From: Mesolinea sp040772305
Lineage (GTDB): Bacteria > Chloroflexota > Anaerolineae > Anaerolineales > Anaerolineaceae
Direction of reading: 5' to 3'
Length of the DNA stretch: 64,000 nucleotides
Assembly: GCA_040772305.1 (NCBI GenBank)
Contig: JAXGYK010000002.1
Span: forward strand, 558,001-622,000
A program made the translations under genes and the position numbers. Numbering within the stretch: position 1 is the stretch's first letter; every line of letters starts with the position of its first letter. Positions 43,375-52,676 of the stretch are shown one piece after another. The notes beneath the pieces were generated by a model, which did no database searches, was not told where the DNA came from, and saw nothing but the letters and a program-made list of their open reading frames with translations.

Positions 43375-46300
43375 CTAGAGGTCTTCCTTCTCATCTGTCA
43401 AATCATCGACTGCATCGTCTTCATCAACAAAGTCGAGTCCATCCTGCGCCTCGTTCTCAAGCTCTTCCTGAAGATCGAAATCGAACTCAGCTTCATCTAA
43501 ACCGGCATAATCCAAATTGATTTGCTCACCATTCTTCGCGAAAATGTCCAGTTGCTCAACAGTAATGTTCTCTTTCCCTGGCTCCACCTCAATGGTTTGG
43601 TCTGCGAAACGTCCTGGCTCAAAACCAGTACCCGCTGGAATCAGCTTACCGATAATTACGTTTTCCTTCAAGCCATACAAGGGGTCTTCCTTGGAAGCAA
43701 TTGCAGCACCAGCCAATACCTTGATTGTATGCTGGAAAGAGGAGGCACTCAAGAAGGAATCAGTCGAAAGTGAGGCCTTTGAAATACCTAACAATACTTC
43801 AAGATACCGTGCAGGACGTTTTCCTTCGGCAACAAGCTGCTCATTCAAACGACGAATCTCTAAACGATCAACCAGATCCAGCGGCAAATACTCGGTATCC
43901 CCTGGACGTGTAATCTGCACCTTATTGAGCATCTTACGAATAATCACTTCAAAGTGCTTGTCATTAATGTTCTGCCCCTGTGTACGGTAAACCTGTTGGA
44001 TTTCCTTCAGCAGGTAAAGTTCGGTTTCATCACGACCTTTAATCCGCAGAATCGTATGCGGGTTCAAGGAGCCTTCAGTTAATGGTTCACCTGCTTCAAC
44101 TTTCTTCCCATCAGTAATGATCAGACGTGAAGTTGTAGGGATCTCGTATTCCTCCGATTCGCGGTTTTCGTAAGAAACCACAACATTGTTATTTTCGATG
44201 CGCACACGGCCACCGTGCGTAGCAGCAATTTCAGCACCCTCGAGCTTTGCAAGCACGTCGCCAGCCTGCACTTCGCCTTCATCACTAACCACGACATTCC
44301 AATCTGCAGGAATCTCGTAGGTGTCCGAAACCATCTCGCTAAAATCGACACGAACAGAGCGTTGTTCCGGATTCTTATCATTCTGTAAAATATGGGCTGT
44401 GCCTTTAATCCGGCTGATAATGGCTTCTCCTTTAGGCATTTTGCGCGCTTCAAAAAGTTCCTCAACGCGTGGCAAACCAGTAGTGATGTCACCGCCAGCT
44501 GCAACACCGCCAGTATGGAAGGTGCGCAATGTAAGCTGAGTGCCAGGCTCACCAATGGACTGTGCTGCAACAATTCCCACTGCAGACCCAAGGTTCACCA
44601 TCTTACCGCGACCCAGGTCCAAACCGTAACATCGCGCACAAATACCATGAATGAGTTCACAGGTGAGTGGTGAGCGCACTTTGACCTTTTGGACATTTGC
44701 ATGGAGAATTGCACGCATCACTTCATTGTTTATGAGGTCATTCCGATCTGCAATGATCTCACCAGTACTCGGGTCGACCACACGCTCAGCAAGCAATCTT
44801 CCATAAATTCGTTCATGGAAGGGCTGTCCGGCCAGATCATCCGAAGAATCAATGAATATTCCATCTTCAGTACCGCAGTCTTCGTTGTTAATAATCATGT
44901 CCTGTGCAACATCAACGAGACGGCGGGTAAGATAGCCGGCATCTGCAGTACGCAGCGCTGTATCGGCCAAGCCTTTTCGAGCACCATGGGTAGAGATGAA
45001 ATATTCCAGTGCCGTTAGGCCTTCACGGAAGTTAGAGCGGATAGGCATTGGAATAATACGACCAGAAGGATCAGCCATAAGACCACGCATCCCAGTTAGT
45101 TGAGCAATTGGACTAAAGCCACCTTTGGTTGCACCTGAAACAGCCATGGTGCTTAAGTTACCATTCGGGTCAAGATGCTTGCGCACCGCATCACTAACAC
45201 GCTTCGTTGTATCTTGCCAAATATCGATAATCCGCTCGTTTTGTTCCTGCTCAGTCAGCAATCCACGCCGGTAATCCTTTTGTACCTGTTCCACACCCAA
45301 AAGCGCCTCTTGAATAATCTCGGCTTTCTCAGGCGGAACAGTAATATCAGCAATCGATAAGGTAGCACCAGATCGAGTTGCATATTTGAAGCCAATATCT
45401 TTAATACTATCTGCAACACGTGTTGTTACTTCTTGGCCAGAAATTTCGTAAATATCGGCGATCAGGTCACGAACTCCACCCTTGTCGAGTGTTTGGTTAA
45501 TAAAACGAATTTCTTCCGGAAGGATATCATTAAAGATGGCACGCCCGACCGTTGTGTCGATCATACGAGTTTCGGGTTCCTTTAAGCGATTATTCTGCTC
45601 ATCAAAATATGTTTCTGCTCGCAGCTTGATACTGGCGTGAATGTCAACTTGGCCTAACTCATAAGCCATAATAACTTCAGGTATATTTCCAAAAATACGC
45701 CCATCTCCCTTAGCTGCGAGTGAAGGTTTAAGGGTTAGATAGTAAACACCCAGTACCATATCTTTCGCCGGGCTGATAATCGGTTCACCGGAAGCCGGTT
45801 TCAACAGGTTTTTACTAGCCAGCATAAGCTCTCGTGCTTCAGCAACAGCTTTCTCTGATAAGGGCACATGTACAGCCATCTGGTCGCCATCAAAGTCCGC
45901 ATTAAAGGCAGTAGTAACAAGCGGATGCAATTGAATGGCACTGCCCTCAATGAGAACAGGTTCAAAAGCCTGGATACCAAGACGGTGAAGCGTAGGTGCT
46001 CGGTTCAAAAGAACGGGGCGTTGTTTAATAACCTCTTCCAAAACTTCCCATACTTCAGGGCGATTGCGTTCTATAAAACGTTTGGCCCCTTTGATGTTTG
46101 AGGTGTAGCCATGGCGATCAAGTCCAGCGATCACAAAGGGTCGGTAAAGTTCCAAAGCCATTGTTTTGGGCAAGCCGCATTGGTAAAGCTTGAGATGCGG
46201 GCCGACGACAATTACCGAACGTCCACTGTAATCTACACGCTTTCCCAGCAAATTCCTGCGGAAACGCCCCTTCTTTCCCTTAAGCATATCGCTCAGCGAG

Positions 46301-47781
46301 CGCAACTCTCTGCGTCCGCGGCGGCTTAACATCCGTCCGCGCTGGCTGTTATCAATTAGAGAATCGACAGCTTCCTGCAGCATGCGCTTCTCGTTGCGCA
46401 CAATTACATCTGGCGCACCCAGCTCAAGCAAGCGCTTTAGCCGATTGTTACGATTAATTACGCGGCGATAAAGATCGTTGAGGTCGCTGGTCGCAAAACG
46501 CCCGCCATCCAATTGCACCATAGGTCTAAGGTCTGGTGGAATCACCGGCAAAACCGTCAGGATCATCCATTCCGGCCGGTTCGTTGAGCGGCGGAAAGCT
46601 TCTACAACCTTAAGACGGCTGGTAGCCTTCTTGCGTTTCTGTTTGCTACGAGTCGTACGGGCCTCTTGCCACAGGTCTTCAGCCAAAGCATCCATGTCTA
46701 AACGACGCAAGATATCATGAAAGGCTTCTGCACCCATATCGGCCTTAAACACATTTCCCCAGCGGCTTTTAAGCTCACGATAGCGTGTTTCCGAAAGGAA
46801 GGTGAAGGGTTGTAATTCGTACAATTCGTCACGCTGTCGTGCATTGTCGGTTTTGGTTACAGCCTCCTGGTCTTCTAATTGTCCGCGAATGCCTTCCATT
46901 ACTTCTTCAGCTTCTGCCCGAATGCGCTCTTTTTCTAATTTGATCTCTTCAATCTTTTGGTTCTTTTCGGCTTTCAGGTCTTTTTCAAGGTCCTCCATGC
47001 GGTCTTTAACCACCTTTTGAACCTTGGAAATATGCTTTGAACTCACTTCTTCATTTGCTGCGACAATTACTTGCTCGCCACCGTCAACTGAGAAGGTGAT
47101 ATCTTTTCTGGCTAGTTTGCCGGCGCTCTCTTTAAGTTCGTGCTCAAGACGCTGGCCCTCTTCAATAACCGGTTCAAAGCGGCTAGCAATTTGTTCGTCG
47201 TACGCATAGCTGATTTCCTCAATGCGTGCATCCAGCTCTTTCAAGGTGCGGTCACGTTGCTTTTTGCTCTCCGCGATCTGACCGTTAATCTTTTCGATTA
47301 ATTCGCGTTCAGAAAGACTAATTTCGTCCTCAAGGCGTTTTAAAGCCTTTTGGCGTCCGTCCTCGTCCACGTAGGTAACAATGTATTGGGCAAAATAGAG
47401 AACGCGGTCAAGATTGCGCCGGGAAATATCCAGAAGCAACCCCAGATAAGAAGGGATTCTTCGCGTGTACCATATGTGGGCAACCGGAGCAGCTAAATCG
47501 ATATGCCCCATGCGTTCCCGCCGAACAGAGGAACGAGTAACTTCAACACCGCATTTATCACATACAATTCCTTTATAACGCGGGTTTTTATACTTGCCGC
47601 AATAACATTGCCAGTCACGGGTTGGTCCAAAAATGGCTTCGCAGAAAAGCCCGTCCTTCTCTGGGCGCAGTCTGCGGTAGTTGATTGTTTCGGGCTTCAG
47701 CACTTCTCCATACGACCAGCTGTGAATCGTTTCGGGAGATGCCAGATTAATTCGAAGTGCTTTCATTCCTTTAGTTTCCAC
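43375..47781 (-). CDS. rpoC: RNA polymerase beta' subunit
   Basis: 1468 aa. The N-terminal zinc finger (CYCGKYKNPRYKGIVCDKCGVEV), the catalytic loop NADFDGDQM binding the active-site magnesium, and the downstream SPLTCELIHGICARCYGLDLGRG zinc site are intact. An insertion of about 180 residues (roughly 150-330), charged and coiled-coil-like, interrupts the N-terminal region, as in some Chloroflexota and Thermus-like enzymes. The C-terminus is a long acidic tail. A GTG start at 47781 is preferred because GGAGGT sits 4 bases upstream; ATG at 47766 has no spaced site. rpoB, normally just upstream, is absent here. Confidence 0.96.
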   Translation of the reverse strand: METKGMKALRINLASPETIHSWSYGEVLKPETINYRRLRPEKDGLFCEAIFGPTRDWQCYCGKYKNPRYKGIVCDKCGVEVTRSSVRRERMGHIDLAAPVAHIWYTRRIPSYLGLLLDISRRNLDRVLYFAQYIVTYVDEDGRQKALKRLEDEISLSERELIEKINGQIAESKKQRDRTLKELDARIEEISYAYDEQIASRFEPVIEEGQRLEHELKESAGKLARKDITFSVDGGEQVIVAANEEVSSKHISKVQKVVKDRMEDLEKDLKAEKNQKIEEIKLEKERIRAEAEEVMEGIRGQLEDQEAVTKTDNARQRDELYELQPFTFLSETRYRELKSRWGNVFKADMGAEAFHDILRRLDMDALAEDLWQEARTTRSKQKRKKATSRLKVVEAFRRSTNRPEWMILTVLPVIPPDLRPMVQLDGGRFATSDLNDLYRRVINRNNRLKRLLELGAPDVIVRNEKRMLQEAVDSLIDNSQRGRMLSRRGRRELRSLSDMLKGKKGRFRRNLLGKRVDYSGRSVIVVGPHLKLYQCGLPKTMALELYRPFVIAGLDRHGYTSNIKGAKRFIERNRPEVWEVLEEVIKQRPVLLNRAPTLHRLGIQAFEPVLIEGSAIQLHPLVTTAFNADFDGDQMAVHVPLSEKAVAEARELMLASKNLLKPASGEPIISPAKDMVLGVYYLTLKPSLAAKGDGRIFGNIPEVIMAYELGQVDIHASIKLRAETYFDEQNNRLKEPETRMIDTTVGRAIFNDILPEEIRFINQTLDKGGVRDLIADIYEISGQEVTTRVADSIKDIGFKYATRSGATLSIADITVPPEKAEIIQEALLGVEQVQKDYRRGLLTEQEQNERIIDIWQDTTKRVSDAVRKHLDPNGNLSTMAVSGATKGGFSPIAQLTGMRGLMADPSGRIIPMPIRSNFREGLTALEYFISTHGARKGLADTALRTADAGYLTRRLVDVAQDMIINNEDCGTEDGIFIDSSDDLAGQPFHERIYGRLLAERVVDPSTGEIIADRNDLINNEVMRAILHANVQKVKVRSPLTCELIHGICARCYGLDLGRGKMVNLGSAVGIVAAQSIGEPGTQLTLRTFHTGGVAAGGDITTGLPRVEELFEARKMPKGEAIISRIKGTAHILQNDKNPEQRSVRVDFSEMVSDTYEIPADWNVVVSDEGEVQAGDVLAKLEGAEIAATHGGRVRIENNNVVVSYENRESEEYEIPTTSRLIITDGKKVEAGEPLTEGSLNPHTILRIKGRDETELYLLKEIQQVYRTQGQNINDKHFEVIIRKMLNKVQITRPGDTEYLPLDLVDRLEIRRLNEQLVAEGKRPARYLEVLLGISKASLSTDSFLSASSFQHTIKVLAGAAIASKEDPLYGLKENVIIGKLIPAGTGFEPGRFADQTIEVEPGKENITVEQLDIFAKNGEQINLDYAGLDEAEFDFDLQEELENEAQDGLDFVDEDDAVDDLTDEKEDL

Positions 47782-47884
47782 TCATACCTCCATACTCTTG
47801 AGGGCGATTTAACACATGAAAAACCGCTGGAGGCCGCGCCCCAGACGATTTGCGTGGTAGGTGATTTAATTCATGCAAATTTTG

Positions 47885-47914
47885 ATTATATATCGTCACC
47901 TGTTTACTTGTCAA
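47885..47914 (-). promoter_or_regulatory. Promoter of rpoC
   Basis: Minus strand TTGACA (47914-47909), 18 bases, TATAAT (47890-47885): both hexamers match the sigma-70 consensus exactly. The leader would be about 95 bases. It supports transcription of rpoC apart from rpoB. Confidence 0.75.
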
Positions 47915-48397
47915 GATTTTGTTGTGAGGGGGTTGTGAGGGGGTCATGTTATTGTTTACCACTCGATATACTGTCTGGGCCCAAATAGTCCAGCCCACGA
48001 TGGGGTAGATAGAAAGCGGGATCGCTCGAGAAGATGCTTCTAAAACTGTAAACTCTCCACTTTCTTCCTAGAGGGATACAAGAATCTGATAGGAATGCAC
48101 AGCTTCAATTTCTTCTGTTATCCAAGGTCTTTTGCGTATACGTTTCGGCAACCACCATCATTGCTTTATGACTTGCCACCATTTCCTTTCCCAATCTCCT
48201 TTCAAACGGTATGGTTGACCTGAGGACCTGAGATATCACCAAGAACACATTGGCCCCTTTGCAGCTGCTTCCTTTGCCACATAAGGCTTCTAGGAGCCAA
48301 AGCATCTCTTCCCGCTTCAGCGCTCCTTCATTCGGTTCGATAATCACTTTCTTATCTAGATGAACAAATTTCAAAATTATTAATTTAGACGGAATAA
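47915..48397. other. Intergenic stretch upstream of rpoC
   Basis: About 480 bases without a convincing gene. A 12-bp tandem repeat (GTTGTGAGGGGG twice) lies near 47930. A minus-strand ORF at 48105-48401 (98 aa) overlaps the stop of the next gene by 4 bases but resembles no family I know and has no clear ribosome site. Confidence 0.4.
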
Positions 48398-48766
48398 TCA
48401 ACCACCAATTCTCTTGAATGCATTTGATGCTACCCGTTTGCTCTCAACTGTTTTTTTCACAACCAGTTCGTAACTCTCATGCACAAGCTCTCTGATAATT
48501 TCTTTTGGCACGGCTGTATCTTCGCGCAGGCTGATCCAATGCCGTTTGTTCAGGTGGTATCCGGGAATCAAGTCAGTATATTGCCTTCGAAGAGCAAGCG
48601 CATCCTGAGGATCGACCTTTAAAGTGAACAGGAGCGGGTCAAAGTTCAAATGAATGAATAAAAAGATTTTCCTGTATACCTTATAGGTATAAACATCTGG
48701 GCCAAAAGGCATATCCAGATACGCATTTGGAAGCTCCTGTGCCCAAGCGCAGAGCAAATCAAACAT
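48398..48766 (-). CDS. MmcQ/YjbR family protein
   Basis: 122 aa, usual length. The family pattern is present: AWAQELPNAYLDMPFGPDVYTYKVYRKIFLFIHL, LFTLKVDPQDALALRRQY, and PGYHLNKRHWISLRED. The fold (CyaY-like) is known, the function is not well established, although some are called DNA-binding. It overlaps the upstream phosphodiesterase gene by 8 bases. Confidence 0.88.
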   Translation of the reverse strand: MFDLLCAWAQELPNAYLDMPFGPDVYTYKVYRKIFLFIHLNFDPLLFTLKVDPQDALALRRQYTDLIPGYHLNKRHWISLREDTAVPKEIIRELVHESYELVVKKTVESKRVASNAFKRIGG

Positions 48767-49268
48767 TTTTAATCGTATCCATTAATATCCGTTCAAATCT
48801 TTTGCTTTGCGTATCAAGAATACCAAAGCTACGCGCATCTCGTTCTAAACCGCCCAAGGCACCCGGATTGATCACCCGTGTATCTCCATGCTTTTCATCA
48901 CAGTAGCAATGCGTATGCCCGCAGATGACATATGCATAACTGCCAGACTTTAAAGCTTGGTTGAGTAAAGCTTCCTGGTGTCCATGCGTAACGAAAAAGC
49001 GTTCACCAGCGAGCTCAAGATCTAATGCCAAATCAGCCCTGTTATCTTTGTCTAAGCATTTAAGCTGGTAATCGATTTCGCCGCTGTATGCATCCCCATT
49101 TCCAAAGGCGTAGTAAATCTTAAAACCCCGCAGGTATTGTATGAGTTCCGTGTCAGTAAGATCGCCGCAATGAATCAGAGTTTTTACGCCCATCTCTCTT
49201 AACCAGTCAAGCGCTGATTGCAGGTTCTCTTTTTGGTTATGTGTATCACTGATAATTCCAATTTTCAT
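48759..49268 (-). CDS. YfcE/MJ0936-type metallophosphoesterase
   Basis: 169 aa from the ATG at 49268. Calcineurin-like phosphoesterase with the metal ligands in order: GIISDTHNQ (D, H), LIHCGDLTD (GD), AFGNGD (N), THGHQEAL (H) and CGHTHCYC (H-x-H). Relatives hydrolyse small phosphodiesters with Mn2+. It forms an overlapping pair with the YjbR-like gene. Confidence 0.93.
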   Translation of the reverse strand: MKIGIISDTHNQKENLQSALDWLREMGVKTLIHCGDLTDTELIQYLRGFKIYYAFGNGDAYSGEIDYQLKCLDKDNRADLALDLELAGERFFVTHGHQEALLNQALKSGSYAYVICGHTHCYCDEKHGDTRVINPGALGGLERDARSFGILDTQSKRFERILMDTIKNV

Positions 49269-49362
49269 ATTTGCCTTTCCCGGGTATTTTAAGCCTGCTA
49301 TGATAAAATTGGCAGGGTCAATTGGTATAAAGATTGCACGATAGTCTATTGGAGACAATTCG

Positions 49363-50328
49363 ATGAGTTCTGCGCTACAACGAGGTATCAATGCGGCTAA
49401 AGCAGGCCAAATGCGGCAGGCACTTGACCATCTCAAAGATGCAATCGTTGAAGAGCCTGAAAACGCATCGGTTTGGGTATGGCTTGCTGCAATCATTGAG
49501 GATGAAGATAAACAAACCGTTTTTCTTCGAAAGGCTCTTGAGTTGGATCCCAATAACCGTCCTGCACAACGCGGCATGGCTTTTATTCAGCGGAAAAAAT
49601 CCTCACCTTCATTACAGGGCAGCCGCCTTTCGGATTATACCCACCCTGTTGGTACCTTTAAAGCCTCTGTTCCTCCTATACCAGCCGGAAAGCTGGGATA
49701 CGGCTTGCCCGAGCCTGTCATTATTCAACAAGTACCAGTACCCGAACCAGTTCCCATTCCCATGCCTGCCAAATCTTTCTCCTGGGAGCTATTGCTGTAT
49801 GCGCTTACACTTTTAATTTTTATCGTGATCGGCTTTTTGGTAGGCAACACCCTCAAGAACATAAACTTTCGACTTTCCAGTCTGGGTATCTTAATTGGGT
49901 CTGACGCTGCTATCGAGTCCGGCTCCCCCCTACAGGTAAATCCGGTTGTCACAGCTGGAGCAGCTGCCTCTGATACTACACTTATCAACTATCCGGCACC
50001 TCAGAAAGATGGCGTTTACCTCATTGACGGCAATTCACTTAACGAGATGAAGCTCTATCTCAATGCTCCAACCAGTGATGTCGGAATCCCGGATACCAAT
50101 CAAGCTCAACCCGCAATTCTGGTGAAAACTATCACAGTAACCGATCCTGCAAAACTGCGGATGATCAATGCTGAAGGGAAGGATTTGGTTTTCGATGTCT
50201 TGGCTGGTCAGAACGGAACACACATACTCATTCCTTCCATAAAGATGAGTAAGGGTAAATACTGCCTGGTTAACATCTTGAATTCTGAACAAAACCAATC
50301 CCTTTACTGGTGCCTTAAAGTAAAATAG
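49363..50328 (+). CDS. TPR protein with proline-rich linker and TM helix
   Basis: 321 aa. Residues 1-75 form about two TPR-like repeats (LQRGINAAKAGQMRQALDHLKDAIVEEPENASVWVWLAAI, AFLRKALELDPNN-like). A Pro/Val-rich linker (IQQVPVPEPVPIPMP) precedes one TM helix (LLLYALTLLIFIVIGFLVG, about residues 143-161). The rest is probably extracellular. No known family for the outer domain. It stands upstream of the flavoenzyme gene by about 45 bases. Confidence 0.7.
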   Translation: MSSALQRGINAAKAGQMRQALDHLKDAIVEEPENASVWVWLAAIIEDEDKQTVFLRKALELDPNNRPAQRGMAFIQRKKSSPSLQGSRLSDYTHPVGTFKASVPPIPAGKLGYGLPEPVIIQQVPVPEPVPIPMPAKSFSWELLLYALTLLIFIVIGFLVGNTLKNINFRLSSLGILIGSDAAIESGSPLQVNPVVTAGAAASDTTLINYPAPQKDGVYLIDGNSLNEMKLYLNAPTSDVGIPDTNQAQPAILVKTITVTDPAKLRMINAEGKDLVFDVLAGQNGTHILIPSIKMSKGKYCLVNILNSEQNQSLYWCLKVK

Positions 50329-50375
50329 TCACGATTGAGCCAAAATACAGCCCTTATGACCAATAGGAGATGACA

Positions 50376-52676
50376 ATGCCTGTTGATATTGACACTGCTG
50401 AACTCCAAATTGGAGAAATTGTTGAACACGAAGAGCTGGCAGAACGTATCGTTCGCATGCGCATTTATGCTCCCCAGATTGCAAAAAAAGCCCAACCGGG
50501 GCAGTTTGTAATCCTGCGTTTGGGTGAATCTGGTGAGCGTGTTCCGCTTACATTAGTCCAGTCGGACCTTGAAGCAGGCACAATCACGCTGATTATTCAG
50601 GCTGTTGGCAAAAGCACAAATCAGCTGAATGCCATGCAGGTTGGCGAGGTAATCCAGGATGTGTTCGGGCCGCTCGGTAACGCCTCGGAAATTAAAAATT
50701 ATGGAACTGTGGTCGTAGTCGGAGGAGGTGTAGGTGCCGCTGTCGCTTTTCCAGTTTCTAAGGCCTTGAAGCAGGCAGGAAACCACGTTATTTCTATCGT
50801 TGGAGCCCGCAATAAAGACCTGGTGATCCTCAAGGCAGAAATTGAAGAAACCAGTGACGAAGTTTACTTTACAACGGATGATGGCAGCTTTGGCTTGCAT
50901 GGTTTTGTAACCGACCAGCTGCGTATTCTCATTGAAGCGGGCCGAAAGATTGATTATATTCTTGCGGTGGGCCCCTTACCGATGATGCAGGCCATTGCTG
51001 AACTAAGCCGCCCTTACAAAATACCTACCACAGTTTCTTTAAATACTATTATGGTTGACGGCACCGGTATGTGCGGCGGTTGCCGCGTGCAAGTTGGTGA
51101 TCAGGTCCTTTTTACCTGTGTTGATGGTCCCGAATTTGACGGGCATCTTGTCGATTTTAAAACTGTTCGGCAGCGCAACCGCTCCTATGACCACCCCGAG
51201 GATTGTCGCTTGGACCGGCAAATTGAGACTTTACAAGAGGATGAGGAAACAGAAACACTCCCTCATGACTCTGCAAAAAGACAAATTCCAATGCCAGAAC
51301 TTCCAGTGGCAGTACGTAAACACAACTTTGACGAAGTAGCCACTGGTTATGATCACGCAATGGCCATTGCTGAGGCAAGCCGCTGCATACAGTGCCGCAA
51401 TCCGCGCTGTGTAAGCGGGTGCCCGGTATCTGTCCAAATTCCTACCTTCATCAAATTACTCTTGGAAGGGAAAATACTCGAGGCTGGTTTACTGGTCAAG
51501 GCAGATAATGCGCTTCCGCGCGTTTGCGGCCGGGTTTGTCCCCAGTCGGATCAGTGCCAGGGCGCTTGTGTTCTCAACCGTAAGGGCGACCCTATCGCCA
51601 TCGGTGCTCTGGAACGATATGTGTCCGACTATCTTGCAGCACATACCGGCAATGAACCTGCACCAATAAAGCAAAAGAAACTGGGCAAGGTTGCTGTTGT
51701 CGGTTCCGGGCCGGCTTCCCTCGCCTGTGCAGGCGACCTGATCAAAGCTGGCTGCGAGGTTGTAGTGCTTGAAGCATTCCACGACTTTGGCGGTGTCTTG
51801 CGCTATGGCATCCCTGAATTTCGACTGCCGAAACAAATTGTAAGTGACGAGGTAAACTCGCTCAAAGCTCAGGGAGTTCGTTTTGTTGCCAATACTTTGG
51901 TTGGTGCTACCTACACTATCGATGATCTTATAAAAACCGAAGGTTTCGATGCAGTTTTCATTGGAAGTGGTGCCGGTTTACCAAATTTCCTAAACATTCC
52001 GGGAGAATCTCTGGTCGGTGTATATTCCGCAAACGAGTTCCTTACACGGGTAAATCTCATGAAGGCTTATCAATACCCAAAAGTCGATACTCCTATTCTT
52101 AACCTTCTTGATAAGCAGGTCGCGGTGTTAGGGGGAGGTAACACTGCTCTGGACTCGGCCCGTGTAGCTGTTCGAATGGGCGCCAAGGAGGTAAGTATCG
52201 TCTACCGCCGCTCTGAGGCTGAGATGCCCGGCCGCGTGGAGGAAATTGAACATGCCAAAGCTGAAGGCGTAAATTTCGCTTTCCTGCAAAACCCTGTTGC
52301 CTTCATCGGCGATGCTGAAGGCCGCTTAACCGGGATGCGTTTAATCAAAATGGAACTTGGCGAACCGGATAGCAGTGGTCGCCGCAGGCCTATACCGGTG
52401 CAAGGTTCCGAATTCGACATTGAAGTTCAGGCCGCTATTGTAGCAATTGGGAACGGGTCGAACCCCATAATTGCTAAAACAACACCTGCTTTAGATGTTG
52501 ACAAACGTGACCGCATCCTTGTTGATGAAGATACTATGGCCACATCCATTCCGGGAGTTTTCGCGGGCGGCGATGTTGTAACGGGCGGCGCCACGGTTAT
52601 TTTAGCTATGGGCGCCGGAAGAAAAGCAGCTCATTCCATTCTCGCTTACCTTCAAGCGAATAAAGCGGAGGACTGA
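50376..52676 (+). CDS. Fused NfnA/NfnB-like (SudB-SudA) NADPH oxidoreductase
   Basis: 766 aa from the ATG at 50376 (AGGAGA upstream). The N-terminal third is a ferredoxin reductase/DHODH-B electron-transfer subunit with flavin and NAD regions and a 2Fe-2S motif (GMCGGCRVQVGDQVLFTC). The rest is a glutamate-synthase small-subunit-like flavoprotein with two 4Fe-4S clusters (CIQCRNPRCVSGCPV; CGRVCPQSDQCQGAC), an FAD loop (VGSGPASLACAGDLIKAG) and an NADPH loop (LGGGNTALDSARVAVRMG). Separate NfnAB proteins bifurcate electrons between NADPH, NADH and ferredoxin. Here both are one chain. It ends in a 1-base overlap with the GH4 gene. Confidence 0.9.
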   Translation: MPVDIDTAELQIGEIVEHEELAERIVRMRIYAPQIAKKAQPGQFVILRLGESGERVPLTLVQSDLEAGTITLIIQAVGKSTNQLNAMQVGEVIQDVFGPLGNASEIKNYGTVVVVGGGVGAAVAFPVSKALKQAGNHVISIVGARNKDLVILKAEIEETSDEVYFTTDDGSFGLHGFVTDQLRILIEAGRKIDYILAVGPLPMMQAIAELSRPYKIPTTVSLNTIMVDGTGMCGGCRVQVGDQVLFTCVDGPEFDGHLVDFKTVRQRNRSYDHPEDCRLDRQIETLQEDEETETLPHDSAKRQIPMPELPVAVRKHNFDEVATGYDHAMAIAEASRCIQCRNPRCVSGCPVSVQIPTFIKLLLEGKILEAGLLVKADNALPRVCGRVCPQSDQCQGACVLNRKGDPIAIGALERYVSDYLAAHTGNEPAPIKQKKLGKVAVVGSGPASLACAGDLIKAGCEVVVLEAFHDFGGVLRYGIPEFRLPKQIVSDEVNSLKAQGVRFVANTLVGATYTIDDLIKTEGFDAVFIGSGAGLPNFLNIPGESLVGVYSANEFLTRVNLMKAYQYPKVDTPILNLLDKQVAVLGGGNTALDSARVAVRMGAKEVSIVYRRSEAEMPGRVEEIEHAKAEGVNFAFLQNPVAFIGDAEGRLTGMRLIKMELGEPDSSGRRRPIPVQGSEFDIEVQAAIVAIGNGSNPIIAKTTPALDVDKRDRILVDEDTMATSIPGVFAGGDVVTGGATVILAMGAGRKAAHSILAYLQANKAED

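Noticed and set aside
48105..48401. Minus-strand ORF of 98 aa overlapping the YjbR-like stop
   Set aside because: No recognisable family, no ribosome site, odd composition; kept only as a note in the intergenic entry.
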